Positions 50,130 through 62,974 are shown, counted from the first letter of the stretch. The stretch is 64,000 nucleotides of DNA from Cranoglanis bouderius (GCA_023630585.1 CM042565.1:4885513-4949512); one strand, 5' to 3'. Notes: generated by a model from the letters alone, not told the origin. A program made the numbers and translations.

Positions 50130-50600
50130 TGGACTGGACTATTGAACTGGACTGGACTATTGCAACGCACTGCTCCCGGGCCTCCCAGCCAGCTCCATTA
50201 TACCTCTTCAGATAATTCAAAATGCAGCAGCCCAAAAGAACCCATGTCACACCCCTCTTCATCTCCCTCTACTGGCTTCCTGTAGCTGCCCGGATCAAAT
50301 TCAAGGCCTTGATGCTCACGTACAAGACCTTGTCTGGAACAGCACCTCCCTACCTCAAGACACTCCTTGAGGTTTATGTTCCCTCACATAACCTGCGATC
50401 GGTTAACGACCGACGCCTGGTAGTGCCTACTCAGTGAGGCACTAGGTCCCTTTCCAGAACCTTCAAACTGACTGTCCCTCAGTGGTGGAATGAACTTCCA
50501 ACCTCAATCTGGACAGCAGAATCTGCCACTATTTTCAAAAAACGGCTGAAGACCCACCTCTTCCGTGAACACTTAACTAAACCCTTGTGTTTTTAAATAA
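50130..50600 (+). mobile_element. LINE reverse-transcriptase 3' fragment
   Basis: Translates to LQIIQNAAAQKNPCHTPLFI-like then SLYWLPVAARIKFKALMLTY, KTLSGTAPPYLKTLLEVYVP and SHNLRSVNDRRLVVPTQ, then a stop. This is the C-terminus of a CR1/L2/Rex-type LINE, recognised by the LHWLPVAARI and KTLxGxAPPYL pattern. 5' truncated and inactive. Confidence 0.85.
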
Positions 50601-52063
50601 TAGATTAATACTGTGACAGCATGATATTTTTAGACTAGGTTATCTCACTGTGAAAATTTCAAACTCAGTAGTTTCCAGGTTAGAGCTGGCTTGTGGCTTT
50701 GAAACCATTTTGGGATTTTGACTGTTCCGTTTGCTGCTAGGTTGGGGGATGTGATATCGTGCTGAGTAAAGTGAATCTCTGGTGCCTCAGTGTTGGAGGT
50801 GTCAGTATAGAGGAGGTGTTATTACTTGTTCCATAGTCACGCTCAAGGTGGCCACTTCTGTCTAATATGTTCCCTTGAACAGCCAACACAGATAGATTTG
50901 TTACATTAATGGTTGGCTTGACATCTCCAGTGTGGATTTACAGTGTGAGGGTAAAATTTACAGAGTATTATTAGCACAGTCAGGCATAAAGACAAGGTCA
51001 CTTGGGCGTTGGCCTAAACGCAGGAAGCATTATCCATGGTAAGCAGAATCTAGGTTAAAGCATAGCCTAGTTTACAAACAAACAGTAATCAGAGAAAGCT
51101 CAGACTGGTATGGTAAGACTTCGCATCTGAGGCTGAGTATAAATAAGCCCACATGTGCTGATGTTTATGTGCTGGTGGTTAGCAGAGAGTCGGCTGAGTG
51201 CTGATTGTATGGTGTGGGTGAAGGAATGGCTGAGGTATGACATCTTATCTCGCGAACTCTAAAGTTACAAACTGTACAGTATTTTCTTCTCAGTGGTGCT
51301 TTTGTACTTCGGTGTCTATTCTGTTTCTGGTTGTAGAATTTGGTGTACTGAATTAGTATTCATCTGCTCACGGTTGTGTTGTGTCATAAAGCAGCTTTAA
51401 GCCGTTAGCATCAAACATGTGTAGCATCCATAAATAACTGCATGCTTCATTTAGCCCTATGTGGGCTTGATGTTGAGTATTGTTGAGGGTCATTCACTTC
51501 CACCATTATCCGTGTGGACAGCAGCTCCTGGCCTGTCAGAGTTGTGGAGTAATTGAATGTCACAAAGGAGATGGATGTTTTGGATTTATTATTTTTTTTC
51601 ATGGCAATCGCTGTTATATAGTAACTGGTTGCTCGGGCTTGAGAGATTATGGCCAATGGCATTGTATTCTAGCCTTTATTGGTGTTATTGAATGAGGAAA
51701 ATGGAAATCTGTATAATTTCTCCATTAGTCCTCCAGTTTCCATTATTTTTTCATGTTATGTCCCATTAGATCACACAGTTCTGTATAGTCCATTGGTTAA
51801 AGTCAGTGAAGAGAAGGAAAGAATCCCAATAGTACTTAATTGTAGAACCTTTTAAACTGCATCTTTTAAATCTTTTTTATTAACTTTCCCTACATCCCAT
51901 CACAAAGGATTAGTAATATTCATGGTGTGAAATGACATTTGTAAGAAAATGTTCTTTTTTTTTCTTTTCTTTATTACACTGTACTTAGTCTGGCGTTATC
52001 CTAAGCGGAATTAGTGATTTTTTTTCAGCTTATCACTTTTCTTTGCAGCCTCTCTAATTTAAT

Positions 52064-52285
52064 ACAAGTTTAAGTTCAGTTTATTTGTATAGCACTTTTA
52101 ACAATGGTCATTGTCCCAAAGCAGCTTTACAGAAATATATAAATTCAGGACATAGATTTTAAATTTATCCCCAATGAGCAAGCCAGAGGCAACGGTGGCA
52201 AGGAAAAACTCCCTGAGACGACATGAGGAAGAAACCTTCAGAGGACCCAGACTCAAAAGGGAACCCATCCTCATCCGGGTATATT
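52064..52285 (+). repeat. dispersed repeat C
   Basis: GTTTAAGTTCAGTTTATTTG and all family blocks down to AAAAGGGAACCCATCCTCAT. Confidence 0.85.
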
Positions 52286-52415
52286 TATAAATAAATATAC
52301 AAAAATACAGTTAGCCATAGGTTCCTGATTCATGATCTAATGCTTCTTCTTTTTATGGAACAGAAACATATTGTAATGTATTGGAAAACATTGTGAAATA
52401 ATATTTACCTGTAAG

Positions 52416-52600
52416 GGATGTAACGATACACAAAAATTAAATTCGATATAATGTGATATGGTTGTGTCTCGATACGATACACTTTCATCCTCATGTAAGA
52501 GTTCAATCGTTGAATCTTCATAACGATGCAGTGTTCGCATGATCGATTCAGACTCATAGCAGTATATAACGAAACAAATGCTGTGCATTAGAATGTAACA
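52416..52600. repeat. possible hAT-type relic
   Basis: GGGATGTAACGATACAC followed by CGATACGATACAC resembles the end of a fish hAT-family non-autonomous element. From memory; no partner end found. Confidence 0.35.
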
Positions 52601-54066
52601 AACATTGGCTAAACGTGGCTAGCTTTCGCTAATGTGACTCACAAGGGGGGGCGTGTCTGAAGGGCAGGGCTAGCCCTATCTGGGCAGGATTAAATTGACA
52701 TGTCGTCCTGGGGTTACTTCCTGTTTTACAGCTGCTCCTCTGTGAATTTATTTCCATCAGGATCGGCCATGTTGTTGTTTTCCCTCCATCCTCCTCTGAG
52801 AAAATTACAGGCCAAATTACCTACAGTTTTCCTCCAAACTGATGTAATTTTAGTCTCGTCTGGATGCACATGTCTGATTTTCTGTGCAGACATCCAGTAC
52901 TTGAACTGGGGGAAATAAAAGATGTTTCACTGCTGCTACTATCCATATTTAGTCTCGTACTGCGTGTATCAGTGACCCTTCCCCAGATATTAAACACTTC
53001 CCGGGGTTGCGAAATGAAAAATGGATAACCCTTGTATATTTTTTTGATTATTGTTTTATTGTATTTTCAAATTCTTCCGATTGGACGCCATGTTGTGAAT
53101 GGAGCTTGATCATATTACCAATGTGACGCAAATATCTGGGTGTGTAGAAAATACAACCCGCTAGAAACATAGTCCTCCCGGATGTGAGGGTTTTATCACT
53201 GAGGAGATGTGTAAAAAAAACAAACAAACAAAAAAAAAACGTATTACAGATGTCCCCATGATAAACTAATCCAATCCAAATAGGGCTATAGTCACCTAGC
53301 TCTCTGCAGCCATAGAGGTGTTTTTGAATCCTGTGTCCTCCACCACCGAATATGAGCTTCTCATTCGCCACAGTGAGTTCTTTAGATCGAGTCTGTGATA
53401 AAAGCCTGCCTGAATGAGGTTGGTGTGTGTGTGTGCACTGTATTAGCTGTATGTTTGCTGTATTAGCACCAGTGTATAGTGTATACACATATTTGTCACT
53501 GTAATGTGTCTACAACTAACTGGCCGTCAGTGTTCTAATTTACCAGAAATCCGAAGTGCTCCCAGACAGCAGACCTTAAAGACTTGGTGGGAATCTTCCA
53601 GCTCCTGCAGAATGTAGGCCCTAGTATGCTAGTACACTAGAAGTGGATGCTAGCTTATTGCTTGGTGAAAGATGGTGTACTTAGGAGGTGTTTTTTTTTT
53701 TTTTTTTTTTAAACCCCTGGAGCCTCTCCTGATTCAAGATAAAGAGGAAGGTTTCCTTCACATAGAGATGAGGGATTAATATCAAATGTTTTGGATATAT
53801 GTAAACGGAAATGTGCACAAAGCACAGAAAATATTTTATTAGTGTCAGTTTATTTTCACATACAAACTTAATGCTAAATGTAATTAGTTCATGAAAAACT
53901 GGCAGTGAAAATGGCAGTTTTGTTCATGCCCCACACTTAAAATAAATAAATAAATAAAAATAAGTTTTTTCAAAGCCACGCAATTTAGTTTCCATGGAAA
54001 CATAACATAATTTAGCAAAAGTGTACTGTTACAAATGAGTGGGAAACCTAATCTAAGAGACTCTGA

Positions 54067-54070
<4 letters not shown>

Positions 54071-54105
<35 letters not shown>
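54071..54105. repeat. (AC)n microsatellite
   Basis: About 17 AC units. Confidence 0.97.
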
Positions 54106-54109
<4 letters not shown>

Positions 54110-55218
54110 AGGTAAATATCATATTTTCATATTTAATATTTTCTGAATGTCCTTACTCTAGAGTTTATGATTAATGTGTCTTGATATAGACCTTTAAAAC
54201 AATTTAATATTCATGTTAAATTCAAATATAAGAAGTTCTGTACTAAAGCTAACGTAGCAGGCCGTGCCATTTACTGCACCATGTCCTTACTGTAACAGCT
54301 CAGAGTGTTGATTCTTAATGCTTTATTGGCCGGTGAAAGACGATATCAAATAGTAAACACAAGATAAAATCATAGGGTCTTGAAATGTCATTCATTTATC
54401 ATTATCGGAATGTTAAAATGGAGAATTTCTCCAGGTGTACATACGATATTAAGACCAGACCAGGCAGTCAAGAGGCTAAACTGAGCATTAATGGACCCTA
54501 ATAAACAGCACAGACGAGGCCTGCAGTTGTTCTTCGTCTAAGACTTCTTCAGCCACAGGGGATGGGATTAGATTTATATAGTCAATTAGTCTGACCCAGT
54601 AATTTGATTGGACACGCGGTGTTCAAAGAGTGCTGATATTTAGTATAACAGCACTGGTGCATTTCACTGTACTTCAGTGTATTTCACTCCACATGCCCAT
54701 GTTCACTACATTAAATTTCAATTCTAGCAATAGTTTGTTACAATGGAAATGTTACTACAGTACTATGGGCTGTCATTCAGTCTGTGCGTTGGCATGGCAA
54801 CACGCTAAGCTCTATCCAGCTGTGGCTTCTTTGGGAACTATTTCTGTTCACGGAGCAAAACTAAACAAAATATTTGGCATTATTGTGTCTGAAACTTGAT
54901 TTGTTTTTTTAATATAACGTCTGACAGTACAACGGTTTAATGTCGGCCTCATGCCTACGGCCGAATCACAGCCGTGCTGATGTTCAGTGCGGTACTCTTG
55001 CTTGGACAATATTGCTTAATTAGATATTAGGCAAAAGAAAAAAGTACCTCCTCTGGAGGCATGATTCAGAGGATACAGATAGACCTTGTTGTGATGATGC
55101 ACTTCATGTCTTCTTTGTTCACTTCTTGTCATGTTCAGACTTGCAGGGTTTCAATCACTTTGTTTCTTTATCAAGATACTGATCTAATCCTAAGCAGTAC
55201 AGCATCTATGTATTACAG

Positions 55219-55715
55219 ACAAGAATGGAGCAGCACAGCCAGAGGAATCCTGATGTCCGGTCATCTTCAGAAGAACCGAAAACATCTACAAAGGACTCTA
55301 CTCTTGTTCCAGGCTCAGAGAGCTGTTCCTCTGTACCCAGCACACCACCTGTAGCGCTGACTAGGCCAAAGAGGCCCCAGAGAACCCCCCGGATAGAAGG
55401 ATCCACTGACATATCAAATCCTGACGTCCCAGACTGTCCTGAATCGAACCAGGAGAAAGACAACCCTTCTGCTCCCAACAAGGCCAGCCAACGATCAGGT
55501 CCAGCCCAGCAGCTCCATGATGACAAACCCTGTAGACCATCCACTTTGGCTGGACATGCTGCTGCAGCGAGGAGCCACATCTCCATGAGAGCAGCCTCGC
55601 TTCCTCAGGCACCATCCTACAGACCGACACTCACAGATTCCACCGTTCACCCTCAGAGGGCGCTCTCTGTAGCCGGAACAGCTGATACAAAGCCTCAGAC
55701 TGCCGAGGATTTCAG
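55219..55715 (+). CDS. inpp5j: inpp5j exon with start codon (Pro/Ser-rich)
   Basis: Acceptor tattacag then ACAAGA and ATG at 55225. 163 codons plus AG, then the donor gtaatc. Low complexity, rich in Pro, Ser and Thr (for example VPSTPPVALTRPKRPQRTP). The fit to the catalytic exon is exact: FR|VHIITWNVG. A further upstream coding exon cannot be excluded. Confidence 0.85.
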
Positions 55716-58700
55716 GTAATCACAAGCCACATTCAGCTGTCATCAACAAATTAATGGTCTCATGTTCTCCCCATGTCCACATGGTTTTCCTTTAGCTAAC
55801 ATGCCAGCAGGTGGACTGGCTAAGCTAAATTGTCCCGAGGTGTGAATGAGTGTGTGAATGTGTTTACATGGGGCCCTGTCATGGACTGGCATCCCATCCA
55901 ACGTGTATTCCCACCTCACACCCAGTGGATTCACTGGATAAAATAGTTACTGAAAGTGAGTGAGTGTGATTAATGCTATCTCAGATGGCATGCCTGAAAC
56001 TGCTCTGAATGTATGAAGGAAACATCTACAGTAACCTTGTGTTTACATCTTGTGATTGATGTAATCTAATGGGTATTGTACCCTGCCTTCTGTACTCTTC
56101 TTTACACCTCAGCGCTGTTGAGAGCATGATTGCGATTAGTATAACAGCAGTTCTGACAGTAGTGCTGCAAGGGGCTGCAAGGTTTACATGTATGTGCTCT
56201 TTCTAATACTTTATCGTTTCTATAGTAACAGCGTACACAGGGTCTTGTATAGCGGATACTCCACAGAAACGGGTTTCTAAAATGTTTGTAAACTTTGATC
56301 GGACGTTTTTTGCGAGACGTTTATTTAACATTTTTGAAATGAGTCTCCAGTGTCAGCGCTTTGTACCTCTTTGTATCAGATGTAAAGCTGTTCCTTTAAG
56401 TCTTTAGGATGGGGGCTTTTGTGATTATGGGTATGATGTGTCATTCTTTTTAATAAAACATTGTAATCGTTGCTGTGGTATAAGAGGAATAAAACACTAC
56501 AGGGCGTTGAATGTTATTAGAAAATATTCAACTTTTGACATAATAACAATAACTCCGCCTCATGTCAGGTCACACCACACTACCACATTGTTGACTATTT
56601 TCCTATAACAGCAGGTCCCCAAGTGTTCTGTTCCTTATGTATTTCATCCATGTCTTCTATATATGTTTTTATTCTTGAGAGTGAAAGGAGAAATTGATAA
56701 AAATCCACATGACTGATCATGGATCTACACATGCATACACCGATCAGCCATAACATTAAAACCACTGAGTGGTGAAGTGAATAACATTGATTATCTCGCT
56801 ACAATGGCACCTGTCAAGGGGTGGGACTATATTAGGGAGCAAGTGAACAGTCAGTTCTCGAAGTTTTGTTGGAAGCAGGAAAAATGGGCAAGTGTAAAGA
56901 TCTGAGTGACTTTAACAAGGGCCAAATTGCGATGGCTAGACGACTGGGTCAGAGCATCTCCAAAACAGTAGGTCTTTTGGGGTGTTCCCTGTATGCAGCA
57001 GATAGTACCTACCAAAAGTGGTCCAAGGAAGGATTACCGTAAACTAGTGACAGGACACACCTTCAGAGGTCTTGAGGAGTCCATGCCTCGATGGATCAGA
57101 GCTGTTTTTACAGCACCGGGGGGACCTACACAATATTAGGCAGGTGGTTTTAATGTTATGGCTGATGGGTGTATATTGTCCTAATTAATCTGCACCAGTT
57201 ACTTTATCTTTTATTCATGGCTCATTTTACTTTGACCTCCATTAATAGACTTTATATCAGATACACCGTGCCAAGGTGACAAATATGCATGACAATCTGT
57301 TTTTACAGTAATTGGGCATTCTTTGTTTTTGGGTGTACATTTTTTTCATTACACTTTTAACAAACTATCTGTTGTGTCTCATTGCATTTTTGCACTATTT
57401 CTAGAACACTGTGTCATGATTATGAGCTCACACATATTGTACAGAATATAATATTAGTGTTTCTGGTTAAACCTTTATTTTTCAACATCCATTAAGACAC
57501 AGCATCCTACTAGTTGTAGAATCAGCCTCCTATAAACCAAGATGTGTCTCAGAGGAGCCCTGCAGATAATAGGAGATATTTATGGATCTTTCCATTTCTC
57601 TGTGCCTCTCCTCCATCTGCACACAAATCACTCCTGCCCCTTTCTTTCTTTCCTGCTCTCCTCTTGAGTGTTTGAGAATGAGAGGACTTCTCTAGCTGCT
57701 GATTAATGATTATAGTTAATGGACTGAGAACATGCAGTGGGAAATAATGGAACAAAATTATAGACTATCAGAAGAGAAACTTGATCACCTCTAAAGCATT
57801 AACTGAAGGCATCTAGTGATGGAATTTTGAACGTATAAAGCTCACACACACACACAAACACACACACCACCAATTATCTGTTATGTAGATGTCCTTTACT
57901 GTTGAACAGCTTGCTGTTATTTACTCTGATCTCTCACTTTGCCAACAGAGTGCACATAATCACATGGAACGTGGGCTCAGCCGTGCCCCCGGATGACATC
58001 ACTTCCTTGTTGGGGCTGAACGTAGGCGATGGAAATACAGACATGTATATTGTAGGGTAAGAGCTGCTCTGCCAGCTATTTTGAATTTGCTAAACTTGGG
58101 CATTGACGACGTGGTAAAGGTGAATAAGCAAATAATGCAAGACACAGTGCAAATAAAGAGGATGAACTATTTTGTTAGTCATGGTTCATTGTCTTGTATA
58201 AGGCATCGTGTTTTGTCTCATAACTTGCAGCATGGTTAATATATTTTAGACATGCTTTATACTTATATTTAACTCCCTCTGTTCCTTATACCAGATTACA
58301 GGAAGTGAACTCCATGATCAATAAACGACTGAAGGATGTCCTTTTCACTGACCAGTGGAGCGAAGTCTGCATGGACACACTCAGCCGCTTTGGCTACGTG
58401 TTGGTCAGCAACAACAAAAACACACACACTGGCTACATTGTATAGCTATGGTTCTTACTGCTGTTTGTACATCGTTAGAATTTGCTAAGTTTATACGTTA
58501 ATGGACGAGTTTTTGAACAAAACATAAAAGCAAAACAAGGGTTAGGGTCAAGTCATCTCTAGGGAGGAAATTTGAGAGAATACATGTTTATAACATTGGA
58601 TTTTGGATTAATCAGACATATAAAACAGGATTGATGTCCTTTCCGTAATGTTTTCTTAATGCTGTTTGACAAATTTCAGTATTAATCCCAGTCTTTAGTT

Positions 58701-60687
58701 CAATGGCTATGTGTGTGCACGCACACATGCACATATTCTTTGAGGATATGGTAATGTGGGAATGGACTTTGATCCATTCCCCCAAATGGTCACGCTCAAA
58801 AAGAAATTCCGTTTATTGCTCAGCAGAGACGATTACGCAACCTGATAATACACAGTTATTGATTCATTTTTGTCTTTCATTTGCCTTTGCTGAAAGCATT
58901 TCTTTGTCTCAGTGTATGTGCGCACGTGTGTGCATGCTTTTATTTCAAACATTGTAATTATAGTTTTATACAAAGTAGTTTTTGTGTACCATCAAGCCTT
59001 TTAGACAAGATGCAAATTTGAGAGGGTTTGATGCGACTCTTATTCTAAAACATGGTCTGTTTCTGGTATGTTTATGAATCGGCTAGAAATAGGCAACATT
59101 TGCATTTACAGGCTTTAGGCTGCATATTTACTTATGTAAATCAGCCTGGAATGAAAGTGAAATGAAAGTCAGCGCATGGAGCTTTTTATGTTCTGCACAA
59201 CAATCAGGTGAAAACATCTCGAGTCTAGTCAAATTTATCTAGTATTTCCTGATACGAGATGACAATCAATGAAATCTAAGGTTAGTAAAACTATTTGAAT
59301 GCATTTTTCCCCCCCCATCACCTTCAAGCTTGAAACAGTCTCGTTCTAATTTTACTCATTTGAAACATTTATTTCTAGAAAGAAAGAAAATGATCTGCCA
59401 ATAGAACAAGACCATTTAAAGATCATTTTTATAGTAGCAGCATGCACATTTATTTAGCACTGTTGGAAAGAGGTGAACCCGCAACTCAGTTCTCCAACAT
59501 GAGAAAGTCTTTAGGATGGAGGCCTTTGTGCTTTCTCAGTAACACTCCAAACTGCATTTTGTTGTCTTAATAACATCAGGAGAAATTGAGGGAATGACCG
59601 TTTATAGCTGCTATAATACAAGTGATAACAGGAACTTCAGATGTTCCACAGCATAGTTACAAATGTAACTATAAACGGTGACTATAACTATTAACCAAAT
59701 ATGATGTCATTTGATTTAAAAAACCAAAACAAAAACGTAATTGTTGGGAAATTTATGTGGTAGAGGAATAAAAGATTTTGGGATGTGCTGTTACTGGAAA
59801 ATCATCAAATTCACTGGTAAAGGCTTCACACCACCATGTTTTATTCCTTACTTAATACACAATTAGTACTACACAAAATAATGTACAGAATTTCAATTAA
59901 AAGAAGGAAGAATATTATAGAAGTGGGGGGAAATGTTCCACCAAGGACCTATTTAGGCATTTATTAACTGTCTGCTCTCAGACTCTAAATGAGTGCTTTA
60001 TTAAAGGCAGGTGCACTTGGAAGGTGAAGCAGTGCGAGTATAATTTGTATGAAACATTTGTTGTGTGGTAGAAGTAATTAGTATGATCAAGGGCTGTGTG
60101 GCAGGAATCAGAGTGTGAGGATTTCTTTCTAAGTTACAACAAAGCAAACAAAGGTTAGAAACAGAAAGCAAGGTAAATCATGGGGAATGTACCACAGTGG
60201 AAGTAAACAAGGTGATAGAATTAAAGCAGGGATCTAGTTAACATGAGGCAAGATAAGAAGACTAGGTTTACCTGAACTGGATAAATCTGGAAACAACGAG
60301 GCAGAACAGAAACAGAACATTAGTGCTAGATGCAATCGATTAATAATACTATGACTTCTACACATTTAGAGCATTTGGCTCTGATGCAAAACTACTTACA
60401 GAGCTGCCTTGTAATCTCCATTGAAAATGGATAATAAGTAGGCAAATTGGGACGCAGCATCTGGCTTTGCTCAGTTTAAACAGTCTATGATTGCAGGTGT
60501 TGATGGGACACAGGTGTCAGTAATCAGGGAGGCGGCATTAAGATCCATGACAATGTAAGACGTTTCCAATTAGTAATCATTTCCTGTGTACCCAACCATT
60601 TCTCAACTCCCTTATACCTACTCCTTACATCTATTCTCTCATTTTAGAGGCCTTAGAAAGGCCTTTTGGAGTTTAAAAGAAAAAAAA

Positions 60688-60783
<96 letters not shown>

Positions 60784-62498
60784 GACATATATATATATAT
60801 ATATATTCATTTAATTCATTCCTTATTTGAACACATCTTACACACTTATTATGTCCGACTTACCACCTTTTATGTGCATGAATACACATTTGGCACGCTG
60901 TGCCAGTATTTATTTATTTATTATTTATTTATTTATTTATCTCACTCCTATCACACGACAGTTACCAGTCAGGGAGGATGAAGTATTTTGTTTAGGCAAA
61001 AATTCCTTGTGGATTGTCGCCATGAAGAAATGAGGTCCTGATTAGGGCTTTAATCATTTAGGCCTAGCTTAAGCATTTTGCATTTACATTAATGGCATTT
61101 GGCAGACACCCTTACATTAATACATCTGAGCAATTGAGGGTTAAGGGCCTTGCTCAAGGGCCCAACAGTGGCAGCTTGGCAGTGCTGGGATTTGAACTCA
61201 CGACATTCTGATTAGTAGCCCAACATCTTAACCACTGAGCTGCCACTACCATTGTTTAGATTTTTGTATATGCTTACAGGGACATGGTACTGCAAAATGT
61301 CTGCTTCTGACGGTGTTAATTTGAGACAGAAGTACATTTATGGAATTAACGAGTTCTGTGGATGATAAGGAGGTTGATAAGGAGGACGTGGACGTGAGTG
61401 AAATGACAAACCAGCTAGCAGTGAGTGTGTATACTGTATACTGTATGTGCTGTAGTAGAGGGATGCAGTTTTTCTTCATATTTGTTATTACATTAGTCTG
61501 TATACAATTGCCTTCGTAGAATCGACTTCAGTACAACGAATCAGCATCTAAACAAGTGTTTCCAGTCAAGCAGACTGTTCATTCTGAGGAAGTCATGTCA
61601 TAGGCAGAGTTATTGTATTTTAAGAGAAGTTCTGCTTCATGATTGTACAGCAAACCTGAATTGTTTTCAATCAGTGAATGAAAATCGGCTTCCAGTCCGA
61701 ACACAGTACATCTTCCTCCATTTTCTCTGTTCGCAGGTGACATCCCAGAGAATGCAGGGTGTGTTGCTGCTGGTGTTTGCGAAGTACTACCACCTGCCTT
61801 TTATCAGAGGCATACAGACTGAAAACACACGCACTGGGCTGGGGGGAATCTGGGTAAGTCAGAGTGATACAACATCAACACATACAACATCATGAATAAA
61901 TTATTATATTATTAACAATATTGCCATGATAAACAGAAATGTACCTTGCCCTATGGATTGCACTTGGATTCCTCGTGATCAGAGACAGCACAAGGCATAG
62001 ATTAGATGTGATCTGCGTCTGCCACCTCTGTTGTAGCTAATAACTGTATGGTATTCCTTAATGGCTTAAAATGTTCTGGACTTATGTAGACTCCATATAT
62101 AATATTTGTCATGTGCTGAGCATGTTGCCTTAGTGAACTACCTGATTAAAACAACACCAACCTGATGTGATTTGATATTGATGTGTAAAAGTTAGACAGC
62201 AATAATGAATGTCATTTTTGATGAAGGTCATGAGTTTTTCCTGTCTTTGCCACAGCTTTTATGTTATTTACTCTCCCCTATTCAAACTTCTCATGTTCTT
62301 CCTTCCAGGGAAATAAGGGTGGAGTAAGTGCTCGGATGACTGTGTTTGGCCACGCGATATGCTTCCTGAACTGCCACCTGCCGGCACACATGGAGAACAC
62401 GGAGAAGCGCATGGAGGATTTTGAGAGCATTCTGCAGCAGCAACAGTTTGAAGGTCAAGCCGCCATGGGAGTCCTGGATCATGAGTGAGACACACACA

Positions 62499-62566
<68 letters not shown>

Positions 62567-62869
62567 ATAGCCCAAAAGGTTAAATGTTTCACTCTTAATT
62601 GTGCTCTACATTGTACATTTGGCAAAAAAGCCAACAGTGTCAGTATGAATGTATAAATATCATTTGGATTTGTCTTTAAGGTTATTTAAACTTTTTTAAG
62701 AAGTGAATTTTTTTTTGAGGATGAAAATTTCGACTTTTTAAATTCCCTTATTTTCAGTGTTGTTTTCTGGTTTGGGGATCTGAACTTCCGTATCGAAGAC
62801 TTGGAGATGCATGTGGTTAAGGCAGCTATTGATAATAGCAAACTTTCCATGCTGTGGGAAAAAGACCAG
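55219..62869 (+). CDS. inpp5j: phosphatidylinositol polyphosphate 5-phosphatase J (3' end outside window)
   Basis: INPP5J (PIPP) removes the 5-phosphate from phosphoinositides such as PI(3,4,5)P3. Coding exons are 55219-55715 (ATG 55225), 57949-58056, 58295-58403, 61737-61853, 62309-62484 and 62758-62869, phase-consistent for 371 codons and open at the window edge. Residues 1-163 are a Pro/Ser-rich arm with PxxP-like stretches. The catalytic endonuclease-like domain starts at VHIITWNVG (165-173). Visible motifs are LQE 201-203 (Mg-binding Glu), GNKGG 276-280, NCHLPAH 296-302 and FGDLNFR 339-345. The final WCDR-type motif and the SKICH domain should lie downstream. INPP5K is the alternative, but YYHLPF, RTGLGG, FLNCHLPAH and the neighbouring selenom favour INPP5J. 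Confidence 0.92.
55765..55960 (+). mobile_element. SINE fragment (family A)
   Basis: CTCCCCATGTCCACATGGTT, GGCCCTGTCATGGACTGGCA, then a GAGTGAGTG tail. Confidence 0.7.
56215..56400 (+). repeat. dispersed repeat (relative of 17620-17878)
   Basis: Begins TTTCTATAGTAACAGCGTAC and contains GAGTCTCCAGTGTCAGCGC. The 3' part diverges. Confidence 0.55.
56738..57171 (+). mobile_element. Tc1-like internal-deletion derivative
   Basis: TA-flanked inverted ends CACCGATCAGCCATAACATT and complement (AATGTTATGGCTGATGGGTG). It keeps the transposase start at 56884 (MGKCKDLSDFNKGQIAMARR, LGQSISKTVGLLGCS) and the extreme C-terminus (RWIRAVFTAPGGPTQY), with everything between deleted. Confidence 0.9.
57949..58056 (+). 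CDS. inpp5j: inpp5j exon (WNVGS motif)
   Basis: gccaacag|A ... GTAGG|gtaaga. Encodes VHIITWNVGSAVPPDDITSL then LGLNVGDGNTDMYIV, the first catalytic motif. Confidence 0.95.
58295..58403 (+). CDS. inpp5j: inpp5j exon (LQEVNS motif)
   Basis: ataccag|A ... GTGTTG|gtcagc. Encodes LQEVNSMINKRLKDVLFTDQ and WSEVCMDTLSRFGYVL. The QE pair carries the metal-binding Glu of inositol 5-phosphatases. Confidence 0.95.
59495..59640 (+). repeat. dispersed repeat (relative of 17620-17878)
   Basis: Matches the 3' half: TTTCTCAGTAACACTCCAAACTG... and AAGTGATAACAGGAACTTC. The 5' part is less clear. Confidence 0.5.
60680..60806. repeat. poly-A followed by interrupted (TA)n
   Basis: About 25 A then about 50 TA units with a few substitutions. 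Confidence 0.96.
61082..61251 (-). mobile_element. tRNA-derived SINE (family B)
   Basis: AATGGCATTTGGCAGACACC tail side, GGGATTTGAACTCACGAC (box B complement) and CCACTGAGCTGCCACTACC at the head. Confidence 0.87.
61737..61853 (+). CDS. inpp5j: inpp5j exon (FAKYYHLPF)
   Basis: ttcgcag|GTG ... TGG|gtaagt, 39 codons: VTSQRMQGVLLLVFAKYYHL then PFIRGIQTENTRTGLGGIW. Phase 0 at both ends. Confidence 0.95.
61854..62308. other. inpp5j intron
   Basis: 455 bp of AT-rich intron; nothing recognised. Confidence 0.6.
62309..62484 (+). CDS. inpp5j: inpp5j exon (GNKGG and NCHLPAH)
   Basis: cttccag|GGA ... CATGA|gtgaga. Encodes GNKGGVSARMTVFGHAICFL, NCHLPAHMENTEKRMEDFES and ILQQQQFEGQAAMGVLDH. A long CA repeat begins five bases inside the intron. 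Confidence 0.96.
62490..62562. repeat. (CA)n directly after an inpp5j donor site
   Basis: About 36 CA units with two TA interruptions, beginning five bases into the intron. Confidence 0.98.
62758..62869 (+). CDS. inpp5j: inpp5j exon (FWFGDLNFRIE)
   Basis: ttttcag|T ... GACCAG|gtaaga. Encodes VVFWFGDLNFRIEDLEMHVV then KAAIDNSKLSMLWEKDQ. GDLNFR is a signature motif of the 5-phosphatase catalytic core. The gene continues past the window. Confidence 0.96.
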
Positions 62870-62974
62870 GTAAGAGTCATTCAAGTAAAATTGCTTGCTT
62901 TTCTCCTTTCTTCACAGTCTTGTGTGCCACAGCATGATGGAGCTGACCCAACTCTTTTAAAGTGAAATTACAGT

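Larger units (their letters stand above)
45408..55218. other. inpp5j intron 1 (inferred)
   Basis: About 9.8 kb. It contains a SINE B copy (45791-45935), dispersed repeat C (48462-48610 and 52064-52285), a SINE tail fragment (49370-49415), a LINE fragment (50130-50600), a possible hAT-type relic (52416-52600), poly-T and (AC)n. No coding exon recognised. Confidence 0.5.
55716..57948. other. inpp5j intron with SINE and Tc1 relics
   Basis: Holds a SINE A fragment (55765-55960), a dispersed repeat (56215-56400) and a Tc1 internal-deletion element (56738-57171). Confidence 0.55.
58404..61736. other. inpp5j intron
   Basis: Contains dispersed repeat 59495-59640, poly-A plus (TA)n (60680-60806), a TTTA repeat near 60909-60940 and SINE B (61082-61251). 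The rest is unassigned. Confidence 0.5.

Noticed and set aside
53048..53488. 146-codon minus-strand open frame
   Set aside because: No domain, motif or splice context recognised; composition is like chance translation of AT-rich intron sequence.
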